A stretch of 64,000 nt of DNA, from positions 60,530 to 124,529 of the forward strand of contig JAJDNM010000090.1 in the NCBI GenBank assembly GCA_022340665.1. The letters are read 5' to 3'. The notes beneath the pieces were generated by a model that had not been told where the DNA came from, ran no database searches, and worked only from the letters and a program-made list of their open reading frames with translations. This DNA comes from Acidobacteriota bacterium (GTDB lineage: Bacteria; Acidobacteriota; Thermoanaerobaculia; Thermoanaerobaculales; Sulfomarinibacteraceae). The position numbers were made by a program, and so were the translations under genes. This document shows, in pieces, positions 34,348-43,114 of the stretch (position 1 is the stretch's first letter; every line of letters begins with the position of its first letter).

Positions 34348-34818
34348 ATGAAGATGATCTACAAGGTCTCCGTGGAACGTTGTATCGCGTGCGGAAAGTG
34401 CGAGCTGGCCTGTGCTTTCGCCCACGGATCGGAAGGCCGGCCGTCGAAAACCAGGATCAACATCCATCGTCGCGGTCCGGAGCTGGGAACACCGATCGTC
34501 TGCTTCCAGTGTGATGAGGCGGCGTGCGTTGCTGTCTGTCCGACCGAGGCGCTGGTTCGGAATGCCGACACCGGGGCGATCGAAATGGCGCGATCTCGGT
34601 GTATTTCATGCAGGATGTGCGTCGCCGCCTGTCCCTTCGGCAACATGCTGTGGGACGAAACCTATCATTGCGTCCAGAAGTGCGATCTCTGCGGCGGTGA
34701 CCCGCGATGCGTGCCCTTCTGCCCGACCGGAGCGATTGCCTGGGTTCCGGTGGAGGAAGCCGCGGTCCCGCCAAAACCGTTGGATCGGGAGACGTTGGAG
34801 ATCCCCTCAGTGCTGTGA
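34348..34818 (+). CDS. Four-cluster ferredoxin-like electron carrier (HycB/CooF type)
   Basis: The 156-residue protein contains four cysteine clusters. These are CIACGKCELAC (near 12-22), CFQCDEAACVAVC (near 52-64), CISCRMCVAAC (near 86-96) and CVQKCDLC with a following CVPFC (near 111-130). This is the HycB/CooF/DmsB layout of proteins that bridge catalytic subunits to electron acceptors. Placed downstream of the HoxU-like subunit, it may couple the NAD module with the 2-oxoacid oxidoreductase or another acceptor. There is no Tat or Sec signal, so it is cytosolic. Confidence 0.85.
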   Translation: MKMIYKVSVERCIACGKCELACAFAHGSEGRPSKTRINIHRRGPELGTPIVCFQCDEAACVAVCPTEALVRNADTGAIEMARSRCISCRMCVAACPFGNMLWDETYHCVQKCDLCGGDPRCVPFCPTGAIAWVPVEEAAVPPKPLDRETLEIPSVL

Positions 34819-34821
34819 GGA

Positions 34822-34875
34822 TTCCGTGCCCGTTTCCGGGATCGGGAACGGGATCGGGATCGGGAACGGAGCCGA
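34822..34875. repeat. Hexamer-phased array upstream of the rubrerythrin-like gene
   Basis: The words GGGATC, GGGAAC, GGGATC, GGGATC, GGGAAC repeat in 6-bp phase after a short complementary CCCGTTTCC stretch. The array ends at GGAGCC, which provides a Shine-Dalgarno-like site for the next gene. Confidence 0.6.
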
Positions 34876-34878
34876 TAA

Positions 34879-35391
34879 ATGACTCAAACACACGACGAGA
34901 TTCTCGAGATTCTGAAGAAGGCGTACCAGATTGAAGTCGATGGCTACACTTTTTACTCGATGACTGCCGATCGCGCGTCCAAACCCGCGGTGCAGGAGCT
35001 CTTCGACAAGCTCGCCCGCGACGAGGTACAGCACAAGGCCTACCTGCAGTCGGTGATCGGCTCTTACCAAGAAAAGGGGCTGGCCGCGTTCAACATCAAA
35101 CATCGCGATCCGGATCTGCGGGCCTTCACCGCCAGCATCTTCACCGAAGAGTTCAAAACGCAGGCCGAGGGTGCGGACTTCGAGCTCGGCGCGCTTTCGA
35201 TCGGGATGACGCTCGAGACGAATGCCATCAAATATTTCACGGGTGCGGCCGAGAGCACCGCCGAGAAGGAGGTGCGGGAGTTCTACGAATTTCTCGCCGA
35301 CTGGGAGCGCCAACACCTCGACGCGCTGCAGGGTCTCTACAACGGCGTCCGCCAGGACTTCTGGTCGGACTCCGGTTTTTCACCGTTCTAG
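34879..35391 (+). CDS. Ferritin-like diiron protein (rubrerythrin family)
   Basis: The 170-residue all-helical protein carries the paired diiron ligand motifs of rubrerythrins. These are EVDGYTFY (Glu near residue 19), DEVQHKAY (ExxH near 53-56), a second E in MTLETNAIKYF, and DWERQHLDAL (ExxH near 146-149). There is no C-terminal rubredoxin domain. Such proteins reduce peroxide in anaerobes. Its place at the end of the redox operon suggests protection of the oxygen-sensitive Fe-S enzymes encoded upstream. Confidence 0.82.
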   Translation: MTQTHDEILEILKKAYQIEVDGYTFYSMTADRASKPAVQELFDKLARDEVQHKAYLQSVIGSYQEKGLAAFNIKHRDPDLRAFTASIFTEEFKTQAEGADFELGALSIGMTLETNAIKYFTGAAESTAEKEVREFYEFLADWERQHLDALQGLYNGVRQDFWSDSGFSPF

Positions 35392-35838
35392 CCCGGGTCC
35401 GAAAGGCCCGCCGCCGCGATCTGCGATCGCGGCACGCGTCCTCGGGACTCCCGATCTCCACGACCACGCTCGTGTCGATCGATCCTCCCTCGTCCGCTGC
35501 GCAGCTTCGCTGCGCCGGCGGGCCGCTGCCGAAGCCGGTGTCGACCGTGCCCGTTTGCATCCCGCCCCCTCCCTCCACCCACCCTCAGAAATCCTCGCGC
35601 TTCGCGCGACGGTTTTCTGAGGGGAGGGAGTGAATAAAGACCTGGCCACAGGGTTACTTCCGCTTCTTGTCATTCATTATCTGCGTCGATCTGCGTGATC
35701 TGCGGTTTCCTCCGGGGTGGATGTGCAGATCCAGCATCGAGCATCCAGCATCCAGCATCCAGCATCCAGCATCGAGCATCTGGGCTCTCGCACCTCGCAT
35801 ACTCCGGGTACAATGCCCATCCACCGGAGGTGCGACGA
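35392..35838. other. Non-coding region with at least three stable hairpins and an ATCCAGC array
   Basis: No convincing gene is seen in these 447 bp. Perfect stems are CCGCGATC/GATCGCGG (35414-35432) and GCGCAG/CTGCGC (35499-35515). A nested hairpin has outer arms CCTCAGAAA/TTTCTGAGG (35583-35622) and inner CGCGC/GCGCG. GA-rich sequence without a long T-run follows. A heptamer array ATCCAGC/ATCGAGC occupies 35725-35783. TACAAT at 35809-35814 may be the -10 of the next gene. Confidence 0.5.
35725..35783. repeat. ATCCAGC heptamer array
   Basis: About eight successive 7-mers ATCCAGC or ATCGAGC occur in direct orientation, with no clear complementary arm nearby. The same word appears at 48374-48405 and in part at 16090-16110. 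Confidence 0.75.
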
Positions 35839-36093
35839 ATGGAATTGAAAGAACAATTCGAAGGCTCGATCGAAAGGGCGAAGGGGCTGCCCGATCAGTC
35901 GAACGAGACGCTGCTCGAGCTCTACGGCCTCTACAAGCAGGCCACGGTCGGCGACGTCGAAGGGGAGCGCCCGTCCGGCTTCGATTTCCGTGGCGCGGCC
36001 AAGTACGACGCCTGGGAAAAACGACGCGGCATGTCCTCCGACGCTGCAATGCAGGCATACATCGATCTCATCGATCGACTTGCCGCCGGCTGA
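35839..36093 (+). CDS. Acyl-CoA-binding protein (ACBP)
   Basis: The 84-residue product is a four-helix acyl-CoA-binding domain. It shows LYGLYKQATVGDVEGERPSGFDFRGAAKYDAWEKRRGMSSDAAMQAYIDLI, matching the conserved YxxYKQATxGD and KxxAWxxxxGxS motifs that bind acyl-CoA. It is a soluble carrier of long-chain acyl-CoA esters, common in eukaryotes and found patchily in bacteria. GGAGG lies eight bases before the ATG. The amidohydrolase gene follows after 115 bp. Confidence 0.92.
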   Translation: MELKEQFEGSIERAKGLPDQSNETLLELYGLYKQATVGDVEGERPSGFDFRGAAKYDAWEKRRGMSSDAAMQAYIDLIDRLAAG

Positions 36094-36208
36094 GCTGATT
36101 CGGAGGATCTGCCCGGCAACCCGGCCGCGAGTTCCTGCGTATCTCTCCTGCGACGGGGTGACTGTGGGTTTCGAGCCGATCTTGCGCGTATCTCGTCGAG
36201 GTGGGACG

Positions 36209-37663
36209 ATGAATCGACATCGAGTGTTCTGTATTTGCGTCCTCGCGTCGTTGGCGTTCGGGGCGGCCGCTCAGGATCGCAAATCAACGATTGATAGCCC
36301 GTACACGCCCGACCGCGTGCCATCATCCCGACCTGTGGCCTTTGTCGACGTCTCCGTTCTCCCGATGACGTTTAATGGAGTTCTCGAGCACCAGACTGTG
36401 GTGACGATGCACGGCAGGATTCACGCCGTTGGGCCGGTGGATGAGATCGAAATCCCCGCCAGAGCGATCACGATCGACGGCTCGGGACGCTTCCTGATGC
36501 CGGGCCTCGCCGACATGCACACCCACCTCGATATCGAGCTCGGGGACGGGGCGAACGAGGCGGTGCTGTGGCTGGCAAACGGCGTGACGACGATCTTCAA
36601 CCTCGGGGACCAGATAACCCCCCTGGGCGATGGGCTCATTGAGCTTCGTGACGACATTCTCAGGGGCGTCCGCCCCGGCCCCACGATCTACACTGCAAGC
36701 ATCGCCTACGGGCCGGACACGGGTGCCCGTTCCTCACATACCTTCACGACCGCCAACGAAGGTCGCGATTTCGTGACCGCGAGCAAGGTGGCCGGCTACG
36801 ACTTCATGAAGGTCTACACCTCGACCACCGCCGCGACCTTCGCCGGCATCTCCGATCAGGCGCGGGTGGAGGAGATGGCCGTCGTCGGCCACGTACCGCG
36901 CGCAGTTGGGTTGAATCAGGCGCTGGCCGACGGGCTTGTGATGGTGACACATCTCAACGATTTCTGGTGCCGCGCGTTCGACTGCGGGATGAATGAAAAC
37001 CGGTTGAGCGACGCCGTGAACCCCATGGTCACGCATGGGGCGTGGGTAGCGACCACTCTTTCTCTGAACCGGAACTACAAGGATATGTACTGCGGCGACG
37101 TGGGTGCCCTGGAGCGTTATGTCCTCCAGGAATACTGGCGTTTCATCCACCCGGATATCATCGGCCACTGGTACAACCTGGTGACTGGTTCGTGGAATCC
37201 CGCCGGGTGCAGAGGAGGCGACATCGAGGAGGCCTGGGACTTCCTTCTCTGGTACTCCGAAGAACTCCATGAAGCCGGAGTGCCGATGGTGCTCGGCACC
37301 GATGCACCACCGGTTGTCGGCGTTCCAGGCTGGTCATTGCACGACGAGATGAGGATCGCGGACGGTTTCATGACCAGGTTCGATGCGCTGAGGCTTGCCA
37401 CCGCGAACGCCGGGCGTTTCATGGACGAGCACCTTCCGGGTGGGGAGGCGTTCGGCACGATCGAGGAGGGGAAGCGCGCCGATCTCCTCTTGCTCGAGGC
37501 CAATCCCCTCGATTTCCTGTCAAACGCGAAACGGCGAGTCGGGGTCATGGCGCGAGGCCGCTGGTACTCTGAAGCCGCGTTGAAGCGCCAGCTCGAGTGG
37601 GTTGCGTACTCCTATCACGGTCTCCCGAGCCCCCGCACCGTCTCCCGTCGCGCCAGTTCCTGA
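36209..37663 (+). CDS. Exported amidohydrolase-family metal enzyme
   Basis: The 484-residue protein has a signal peptide (MNRHRVFCICVLASLAFGAAAQ) and a TIM-barrel amidohydrolase domain. It shows the metal-binding MPGLADMHTHLD (HxH near residues 99-101), a Lys in FMKVYTS, His in VVGHVPRA, VTHLNDFW and the catalytic Asp in GTDAPP near 369. The C-terminal beta-sandwich strand (IEEGKRADLLLLEANPL) is typical of imidazolonepropionase-like members. The substrate is unknown. GAGGTGGG precedes the ATG. It should act in the periplasm. Confidence 0.82.
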   Translation: MNRHRVFCICVLASLAFGAAAQDRKSTIDSPYTPDRVPSSRPVAFVDVSVLPMTFNGVLEHQTVVTMHGRIHAVGPVDEIEIPARAITIDGSGRFLMPGLADMHTHLDIELGDGANEAVLWLANGVTTIFNLGDQITPLGDGLIELRDDILRGVRPGPTIYTASIAYGPDTGARSSHTFTTANEGRDFVTASKVAGYDFMKVYTSTTAATFAGISDQARVEEMAVVGHVPRAVGLNQALADGLVMVTHLNDFWCRAFDCGMNENRLSDAVNPMVTHGAWVATTLSLNRNYKDMYCGDVGALERYVLQEYWRFIHPDIIGHWYNLVTGSWNPAGCRGGDIEEAWDFLLWYSEELHEAGVPMVLGTDAPPVVGVPGWSLHDEMRIADGFMTRFDALRLATANAGRFMDEHLPGGEAFGTIEEGKRADLLLLEANPLDFLSNAKRRVGVMARGRWYSEAALKRQLEWVAYSYHGLPSPRTVSRRASS

Positions 37664-37974
37664 ACGGCGACCCCGCAAGCTTCGCCGAGGCCATACGGGG
37701 CGCCATAGACGGAGTCAGCTCCGGGCACCATTCCCGTACCCGAGGTTGAACCACCAAGTCACCAAGACCGCCAAGGGTCTTCCGTGAATGAATACCTCGC
37801 TCATCGGATTGCGATCGCCAATACTTGCGCTCATTTCCTGTCAGAAACGGTAGCCGCCTCATGATGAGCCAATTATCACCTGGCGTGTGTGGCGTCGTGG
37901 TGGCGAAACACAAACCCACCCGGGGTGGGTGGGAATTCAAAATTCATAATTCCTAATTCAAAATTGTCGCTCCC
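37664..37974. other. Non-coding gap between convergent genes with repeat words
   Basis: This gap lies between the amidohydrolase stop and the nrdJ stop. It holds CACCAAG-type words (ACCACCAAGTCACCAAGACC at about 37746-37765). An inverted core CCCACCC/GGGTGGGTGGG (37916-37931) is followed by heptamers AATTCAA, AATTCAT, AATTCCT, AATTCAA up to 37963. No gene or clear terminator was seen. Confidence 0.5.
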
Positions 37975-40900
37975 TCAGGAACAACCGGTGGTTCCCCCAC
38001 ACGAGTCGCACTTGAGGCAGGTGCCGTTGCGCACCAAAGTTAGCGCACCGCACTCTGGGCAGGGGTCGCCTTCGTAGCCCATATAGCGTGCCTTTTGCGC
38101 CGCGGCCTGCTCTCTGTCGAGGGCTGCGCGGCCGGTTGCGATCGGCGCCGACTCAGTCGCTCCATCCCTTTGGCTCTGGCCGACTGCGATCGGCCGGACC
38201 TCGGCCATATCGTCCGGATTGGGCGGCAGCTTGTGCTGGTCGGAACCGGTGCCGACGGCGTCGTGGCGTAGGTCCTCGAGCGACACCTGGGCGAGGTCGT
38301 CGCGATCGAGGTAGGTGATGGCGAGCTCGCGGAAGATGTAGTCGATGACCGAGGTCGCCATTTTGATGCGATCGTGGCCGCCGACCATGCCCGAGGGCTC
38401 GAAGCGGGTGAAGACGAAGGCGTCAACGTACTCCTCGAGCGGCACTCCGTACTGCAGGCCGAGCGAGACAGCGATCGCGAAGCAGTTCATCAGCGAGCGG
38501 AATGCGGCACCTTCGCGGTGCATATCGAGGAAGATTTCGCCGACCGAGCCATCCTCGTACTCGCCAGTGCGGATGTAGACCTTGTGCCCTCCGACCGAGG
38601 CTTTCTGGGTGAAGCCGGTGCGGCGGCCCGGGAGGCGGTGGCGGCGCGCCTGGTATCGGATGACGACGCGCTCGGCCATCGACTCGGCGACCCTTGCCGG
38701 ATCCCCGGTCGCGACGGCTTCGGCGATCGCCTCCTCATCCTCGACATCCATCGCGATGCTGAGCGGCTGGCTGAGCTTGGAACCGTCTCGATAGAGCGCG
38801 ACCGCCTTGAGCATTTTTTGCCAGGCCAGGTAGTAGGCGCGCTTGATATCGTCGAGGGTGGCCTCCGCCGGCATGTTGATGGTCTTCGAAATGGCGCCGG
38901 AGATAAACGGCTGGGCGGCGGCCATCATCAGGATGTGGCCGTCGTATTGGATCGACCGCGTGCCGTGCTTGCCGCAGCGATTGGCGCAATCGAAGACGGC
39001 GAGATGCTTGGCCTGAAGGTGCGGCGCGCCTTCGACGGTCATGGTTCCGCAGGCCCAGGTATTGGCCTGTTCGATTTCGTCTGGGCTGAAACCGAGACGG
39101 GCGAGAACGTCGAGGTTCCAATCGGCGATTTCCTCGTTCGACAAGCCGAGCTCACGCAGCCTGTCCTCCCCCACCACATGAGGAGCAAACGCATTCGAGA
39201 TCTCGAAGCTGGTGGGAAGGTTCTTTTCGATCGCCTCGATGTCCTTGTCGTTGAATCCTTTATCCTTGAGCGCCTGGTGATCTATCGTTGGGCAGCCTTC
39301 GAGCGTACCGCGACCGACGGTGTAGGAGACGATGTCGTCGATCTGCTCAGGGGTGTAGCCGAGCGTCGAAAGCGCGGCCGGGATGCCCTGATTGATGATT
39401 TTGAAGTAGCCGCCGCCGGCCAGTTTCTTGAACTTGACGAGTGCGAAGTCGGGCTCGATCCCGGTCGTATCGCAATCCATTACCAGGCCGATGGTCCCGG
39501 TCGGGGCGACAACCGTGGTCTGGGCGTTGCGGAAGCCGTGCTCGGTGCCGAACTCGACGGCCCGGTTCCAGACCTCCCGTGCAGCCGCCACTAGGTCCGG
39601 CGGCGTCGTGTCGGCCGACAGACCCATTGGCTTGATCGTCAGACCCTCGTACATCTCCGTCGGCGCATCGTACGCCGCCCGGCGGTGGTTCCCGATCACC
39701 CGCAACATGTCCTCGTGGTTCTCCTGGTAGCCCGGGAAGGCTCCGAGTTCTCCGGCCATCTCGGCAGAGGTCGTATAGGCCTCACCTGTCATGATGGAGG
39801 TGATGGCACCACAGATCGAGCGGCCGGCATCCGAGTCGTAGGGTATGCCCATCCTCATCAACAACGACCCGATGTTGGCGAATCCGAGGCCGAGCGTGCG
39901 GTATCGATAGCTGAGCTCGGCGATGCGGCGTGACGGGAAAGATGCCATCAGCACCGAAATCTCGAGGACGATGGTCCACAGGCGCACCGCGTGGCGGAAG
40001 GTCTCGATGTCGAAGTGCCCGTCCTCACGGAGGAACTTGACCAGGTTCAACGATGCCAGATTACAGGCCGTGTCGTCGAGAAACATGTACTCCGAGCACG
40101 GGTTGGACGCGTTGATACGGCCGCTCGCGGGGCAGGTGTGCCATTCGTTGATGGTGTCGTCAAACTGGAGCCCGGGATCGGCACATTCCCAGGCGGCGAG
40201 AGTGATGTCATTCCACAGCTTGGCCGCCGGGACCTTTTTTGCGACCTCGCCGTCGGTGCGGTTCATCAGAGTCCAGTTGCGGTTGACCTCGAGGGCCGAG
40301 AAGAAGGCATTCGGCACGCGTACGCTGTTGTTGGCGTTCTGCCCCGACACCGTGTAGTAGGCGTCGGAATCCCAGTCGGTGTCGTATTCCTCGACCGGGT
40401 AGGTGCGCACGCCCTGGGTTGCCAGCTGGAGCACCCGCTGGATCGAGCCGTCGGGCACGCCGCGGCGGCGCGCCATCACGATGCGGCCGCGGAGTTCGGT
40501 GTTCTTATTGATGTCCATGACAGGCTTGGACGAGTCTTCGGGGAAGCACGCGTCGAGGATCTCCTGCAGCTGCCGACGCAGCAGCCGTGAGCCCGCCACC
40601 AGGGCAGCCACCTTGCGTTCTTCGACCGCCTTCCACGATATGAACTCCTCGATGTCCGGGTGGTCGAGATCAAGGCACACCATTTTCGCGGCGCGACGGG
40701 TCGTGCCACCTGACTTTATGGCTCCGGCAGCTCGGTCTCCGATTCTGAGGAAGGACATCAGGCCCGAGGAACGGCCACCTCCGGAGAGGGGTTCTCCACA
40801 GCCGCGAAGTCTCGAGAAGTTCGTGCCGGTGCCAGAGCCGTACTTGAAGAGGCGCGCCTCGCGAACCCACAGGTTCATGATGCCGCCGTCGTTGACCAGG

Positions 40901-41472
40901 TCGTCGTTTACCGACTGGATGAAGCAGGCGTGGGGCTGCGGGTGCTCGTAGGCACTGGAGGAGGTTTTCAGCTTGCCGGTCTTGGGGTCGGCGTACCAGT
41001 GACCCTGGGCCGGGCCGGTGATGCCGTACGCCCAGTGCAGACCGGTGTTGAACCATTGCGGAGAGTTGGGCGCCGCGTACTGGGACGCCAGCATGAAACT
41101 GAGCTCATCGTGAAAGGCGTCGGCGTCCTCATCGGTGTCGAAGTATCCGTGCTCCCTGCCCCAGTGTGTCCAACACCCGGCGAGACGGTCGAACACCTGT
41201 CGCGCGTCGCGCTCGGGTCCGGTCAGGGGCTCGCCGCTTTCGGAAATCTCCGGCGTTCCGTCTTCGCCGATCTGCGGCACTCCCGCCTTGCGGAAATACT
41301 TCTGGACCAGGACATCGACCGCGACCTGCGACCAGCTCTCCGGCGCCCTGACCCCATCCATCGAGAATACGAGCGTGCCGTCCGGGTTTCGGATCTCCGA
41401 CGACCGTTCGATGAAATTGAGGTTTTCGTAGGGGTCTTCTCCGACGCGTGTGAAGCGACGCGTGACCTTCAT
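37975..41472 (-). CDS. nrdJ: Class II (adenosylcobalamin-dependent) ribonucleoside-diphosphate reductase
   Basis: The 1165-residue enzyme makes deoxyribonucleotides with a B12 radical, independent of oxygen. Features in order are the N-terminal [16 protein letters not shown], the catalytic-barrel [20 protein letters not shown] motif near residue 450, and [36 protein letters not shown] near 660-700. A C-terminal extension carries CPECG and a terminal [14 protein letters not shown] zinc-ribbon/redox tail. The length is usual for the large NrdJ subtype. Start choice: ATG with GAGGG upstream; the longer frame lacks support. The promoter carries two NrdR-like boxes. Confidence 0.95.
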   Translation of the reverse strand: MKVTRRFTRVGEDPYENLNFIERSSEIRNPDGTLVFSMDGVRAPESWSQVAVDVLVQKYFRKAGVPQIGEDGTPEISESGEPLTGPERDARQVFDRLAGCWTHWGREHGYFDTDEDADAFHDELSFMLASQYAAPNSPQWFNTGLHWAYGITGPAQGHWYADPKTGKLKTSSSAYEHPQPHACFIQSVNDDLVNDGGIMNLWVREARLFKYGSGTGTNFSRLRGCGEPLSGGGRSSGLMSFLRIGDRAAGAIKSGGTTRRAAKMVCLDLDHPDIEEFISWKAVEERKVAALVAGSRLLRRQLQEILDACFPEDSSKPVMDINKNTELRGRIVMARRRGVPDGSIQRVLQLATQGVRTYPVEEYDTDWDSDAYYTVSGQNANNSVRVPNAFFSALEVNRNWTLMNRTDGEVAKKVPAAKLWNDITLAAWECADPGLQFDDTINEWHTCPASGRINASNPCSEYMFLDDTACNLASLNLVKFLREDGHFDIETFRHAVRLWTIVLEISVLMASFPSRRIAELSYRYRTLGLGFANIGSLLMRMGIPYDSDAGRSICGAITSIMTGEAYTTSAEMAGELGAFPGYQENHEDMLRVIGNHRRAAYDAPTEMYEGLTIKPMGLSADTTPPDLVAAAREVWNRAVEFGTEHGFRNAQTTVVAPTGTIGLVMDCDTTGIEPDFALVKFKKLAGGGYFKIINQGIPAALSTLGYTPEQIDDIVSYTVGRGTLEGCPTIDHQALKDKGFNDKDIEAIEKNLPTSFEISNAFAPHVVGEDRLRELGLSNEEIADWNLDVLARLGFSPDEIEQANTWACGTMTVEGAPHLQAKHLAVFDCANRCGKHGTRSIQYDGHILMMAAAQPFISGAISKTINMPAEATLDDIKRAYYLAWQKMLKAVALYRDGSKLSQPLSIAMDVEDEEAIAEAVATGDPARVAESMAERVVIRYQARRHRLPGRRTGFTQKASVGGHKVYIRTGEYEDGSVGEIFLDMHREGAAFRSLMNCFAIAVSLGLQYGVPLEEYVDAFVFTRFEPSGMVGGHDRIKMATSVIDYIFRELAITYLDRDDLAQVSLEDLRHDAVGTGSDQHKLPPNPDDMAEVRPIAVGQSQRDGATESAPIATGRAALDREQAAAQKARYMGYEGDPCPECGALTLVRNGTCLKCDSCGGTTGCS

Positions 41473-41578
41473 ACTGTGCCCTCGTCCTCCCTCAAGAACC
41501 CGCTTTTTGGCGCGAGAAATCCCCCCTTGAGTCTGTACCAGAAGCACCGGCTCGCGGCAAGAATAGGCTCGACTCCGA

Positions 41579-41625
41579 CCACTATATATTGCGTTCCTAA
41601 CCGTTGTCAACACTATATCTTGCGG
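41579..41625 (-). promoter_or_regulatory. nrdJ promoter with two NrdR-like boxes 31 bp apart
   Basis: Two similar AT-rich boxes occur, CCACTATATATTGCGT (41579-41594) and ACACTATATCTTGCGG (41610-41625), exactly 31 bp apart (three helical turns). They match the pattern of NrdR boxes (ACACWATATATWGTGT type). On the minus strand a TTGACA (-35, 41605-41610) and TATAGT (-10, 41581-41586) with an 18-bp spacer fall on the boxes, so a bound repressor would cover both promoter elements. Confidence 0.65.
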
Positions 41626-41639
41626 TCTTGGAGTAATTT

Positions 41640-41824
41640 TTTCGGTCCGGAAGTGTTTACTGATGAGTCACTTCTGAACATCCGGTTCGACCCATATTGC
41701 AGAGCGCGAATTCTTCTCGAAATCGAACCCGAAGAGGAGACGTCGTATGGCCCTCCGATCGCGATGTGGACGACGTCGATTCGGCACCCTGCCCTGTCGG
41801 TCCGGGACCGGCCGAAGGCCGGGT
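41640..41824. other. Spacer between nrdJ promoter and the SDR gene's stop
   Basis: No gene is seen. It contains a short inverted pair GGAAGTG/CACTTC (about 41650-41675). A GC hairpin CCGGCC-GAA-GGCCGG (41808-41822) lies just past the stop of the leftward SDR gene and could act as a weak terminator for it. Confidence 0.4.
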
Positions 41825-42844
41825 TCATGAGCGATAGAGCTTTCGGATGAGGGGGATGAGATAGTCGGCGAACCCGCTTTGAAGGTCATGAACGGGCGAT
41901 AGCCCCCAGTCCGAACGTGCTGCCGAGTCATTCACATCTGCCGGCCAGCTGTCGACGATCGCCTGCCGTTTGACGTCTGGTTCGAAACTGATGTCAGCCT
42001 CAGGAAAACCCTCGAGCACGAGCGAGCGGATCTCTTCGGCCGAAGGATTGAACGCGGTGATGTTGTAAACGGTTTGACGGAGGGCCGAACGGTCCGCCTT
42101 GGCCAGGTCCAGAAGCGCGTCGACCGCGTCTGGCATCACCATGAATGGGATGCGAGTGTCCGGGCGCACGAAGCACGCGTAGGCCTCGCCCCTCGCCGCC
42201 GCGTGGATCATTTCTGGGGCGTAGTCCGAGGTGCCCCCTGACGGCACGGTAACCGCCGAGATGAGACCCGGGAACCGGATGGCACGGAAGTCCACCTTGC
42301 CGGACAAGGTCTCGGCGGCGAGTTGCTTGTAGTGATGGTCGTAGTAGCGACCGAGGTGTTCGCAGTACAGCTTGTTACAGCCGTACATCGTGGTTGGATT
42401 ATTCCACGTGTGCTCTTTCACCGCTCCCTCGCTGGCCTTCGTTTCGAGATTCGGCAGCCCGTAAGCGGCGATCGACGATGGGTAGAGGAAGGTCACCGCC
42501 CTGCCGTGGGACTCACCCTGCGACTGGGCGAAGTCGAGGAGCTTGAGGGTGCCCTCGACGTTGACCTGGTGCCCTGTGACGGGTGTGAACTCGGCCCGTG
42601 TGGAGAGAATGGCTGCGAGGTGGTAAATCCTCTCGACCTCGTACTCCGAGAGAATCCGCTCGAGCAAATGGGTCTCGAGTATCGAACCCAGGTACTCCTG
42701 CTCGACGCATGCGGCGATTTCCGGTTCCAGCGGCCTGAGGTCGATGGTGATGATCGCGGTGTCACCGTCGGCCGCGAGCCGCTCGATCAGGCCGTGACCG
42801 ATCTCTCCGCTTGCGCCGGTGATAAGTGTCACGTGCTTCCGCAT
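41825..42844 (-). CDS. NAD-dependent epimerase/dehydratase-like SDR, similar to L-threonine 3-dehydrogenase
   Basis: The 339-residue extended SDR has the Rossmann motif LITGASGEIGHGL near residues 6-18. The acidic residue ending beta2 is in ITIDLRP, IYHLAAIL follows, and the catalytic Ser/Tyr/Lys are in YPSSIAAYG and YGCNKLYCEHL (YxxxK near 155-159). YGCNK followed by the FRAIRFPGLIS segment resembles short-chain threonine dehydrogenases, but a sugar epimerase role is not excluded. The start is the second ATG because GGGGAGG sits six bases upstream. There is no obvious operon partner. Confidence 0.7.
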   Translation of the reverse strand: MRKHVTLITGASGEIGHGLIERLAADGDTAIITIDLRPLEPEIAACVEQEYLGSILETHLLERILSEYEVERIYHLAAILSTRAEFTPVTGHQVNVEGTLKLLDFAQSQGESHGRAVTFLYPSSIAAYGLPNLETKASEGAVKEHTWNNPTTMYGCNKLYCEHLGRYYDHHYKQLAAETLSGKVDFRAIRFPGLISAVTVPSGGTSDYAPEMIHAAARGEAYACFVRPDTRIPFMVMPDAVDALLDLAKADRSALRQTVYNITAFNPSAEEIRSLVLEGFPEADISFEPDVKRQAIVDSWPADVNDSAARSDWGLSPVHDLQSGFADYLIPLIRKLYRS

Positions 42845-42907
42845 GGGCATCCTCCCCGCGTGCCAGATTCGTCGAGGCCTCGAAGCCTGTCAAGTTCCCC
42901 CGTCATC

Positions 42908-43052
42908 CGATCCCCATCCCGCTCCCGACCCCGACGGGGTGGGGGGCGGAATCGCTGCCCCTGGCCGCCGGACCGACTGCAACTTCTTGGCGCCTCGAAG
43001 CGTCAAATAAAACGGGCACGGAGACGCAGACGAAGACGGACACGGGTCATCC
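42908..43052. repeat. Hexamer-phased inverted element
   Basis: Left words are GATCCC, CATCCC, GCTCCC, GACCCC, with the core GACGGGGTGGGGGG. Right words are GGGCAC, GGAGAC, GCAGAC, GAAGAC, GGACAC, GGGTCA. The 6-bp phase and arm pairing resemble the three elements in the redox operon. It lies between divergent genes. Confidence 0.55.
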
Positions 43053-43114
43053 GAACTTCTTCCCCGGGATTTACGTACTAGCAGGCAGGGTCGGAAGACG
43101 AGCGGAGGTCGAGC

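Noticed and set aside
35725..35783. CRISPR array suspicion for the ATCCAGC repeats
   Set aside because: The repeats are 7 bp and directly adjacent with no spacers.
41658..41690. Hammerhead-ribozyme-like core CTGATGAG followed by CTGAAC
   Set aside because: The required stems around CUGAUGA and GAAA are not present; the match is only the short core.
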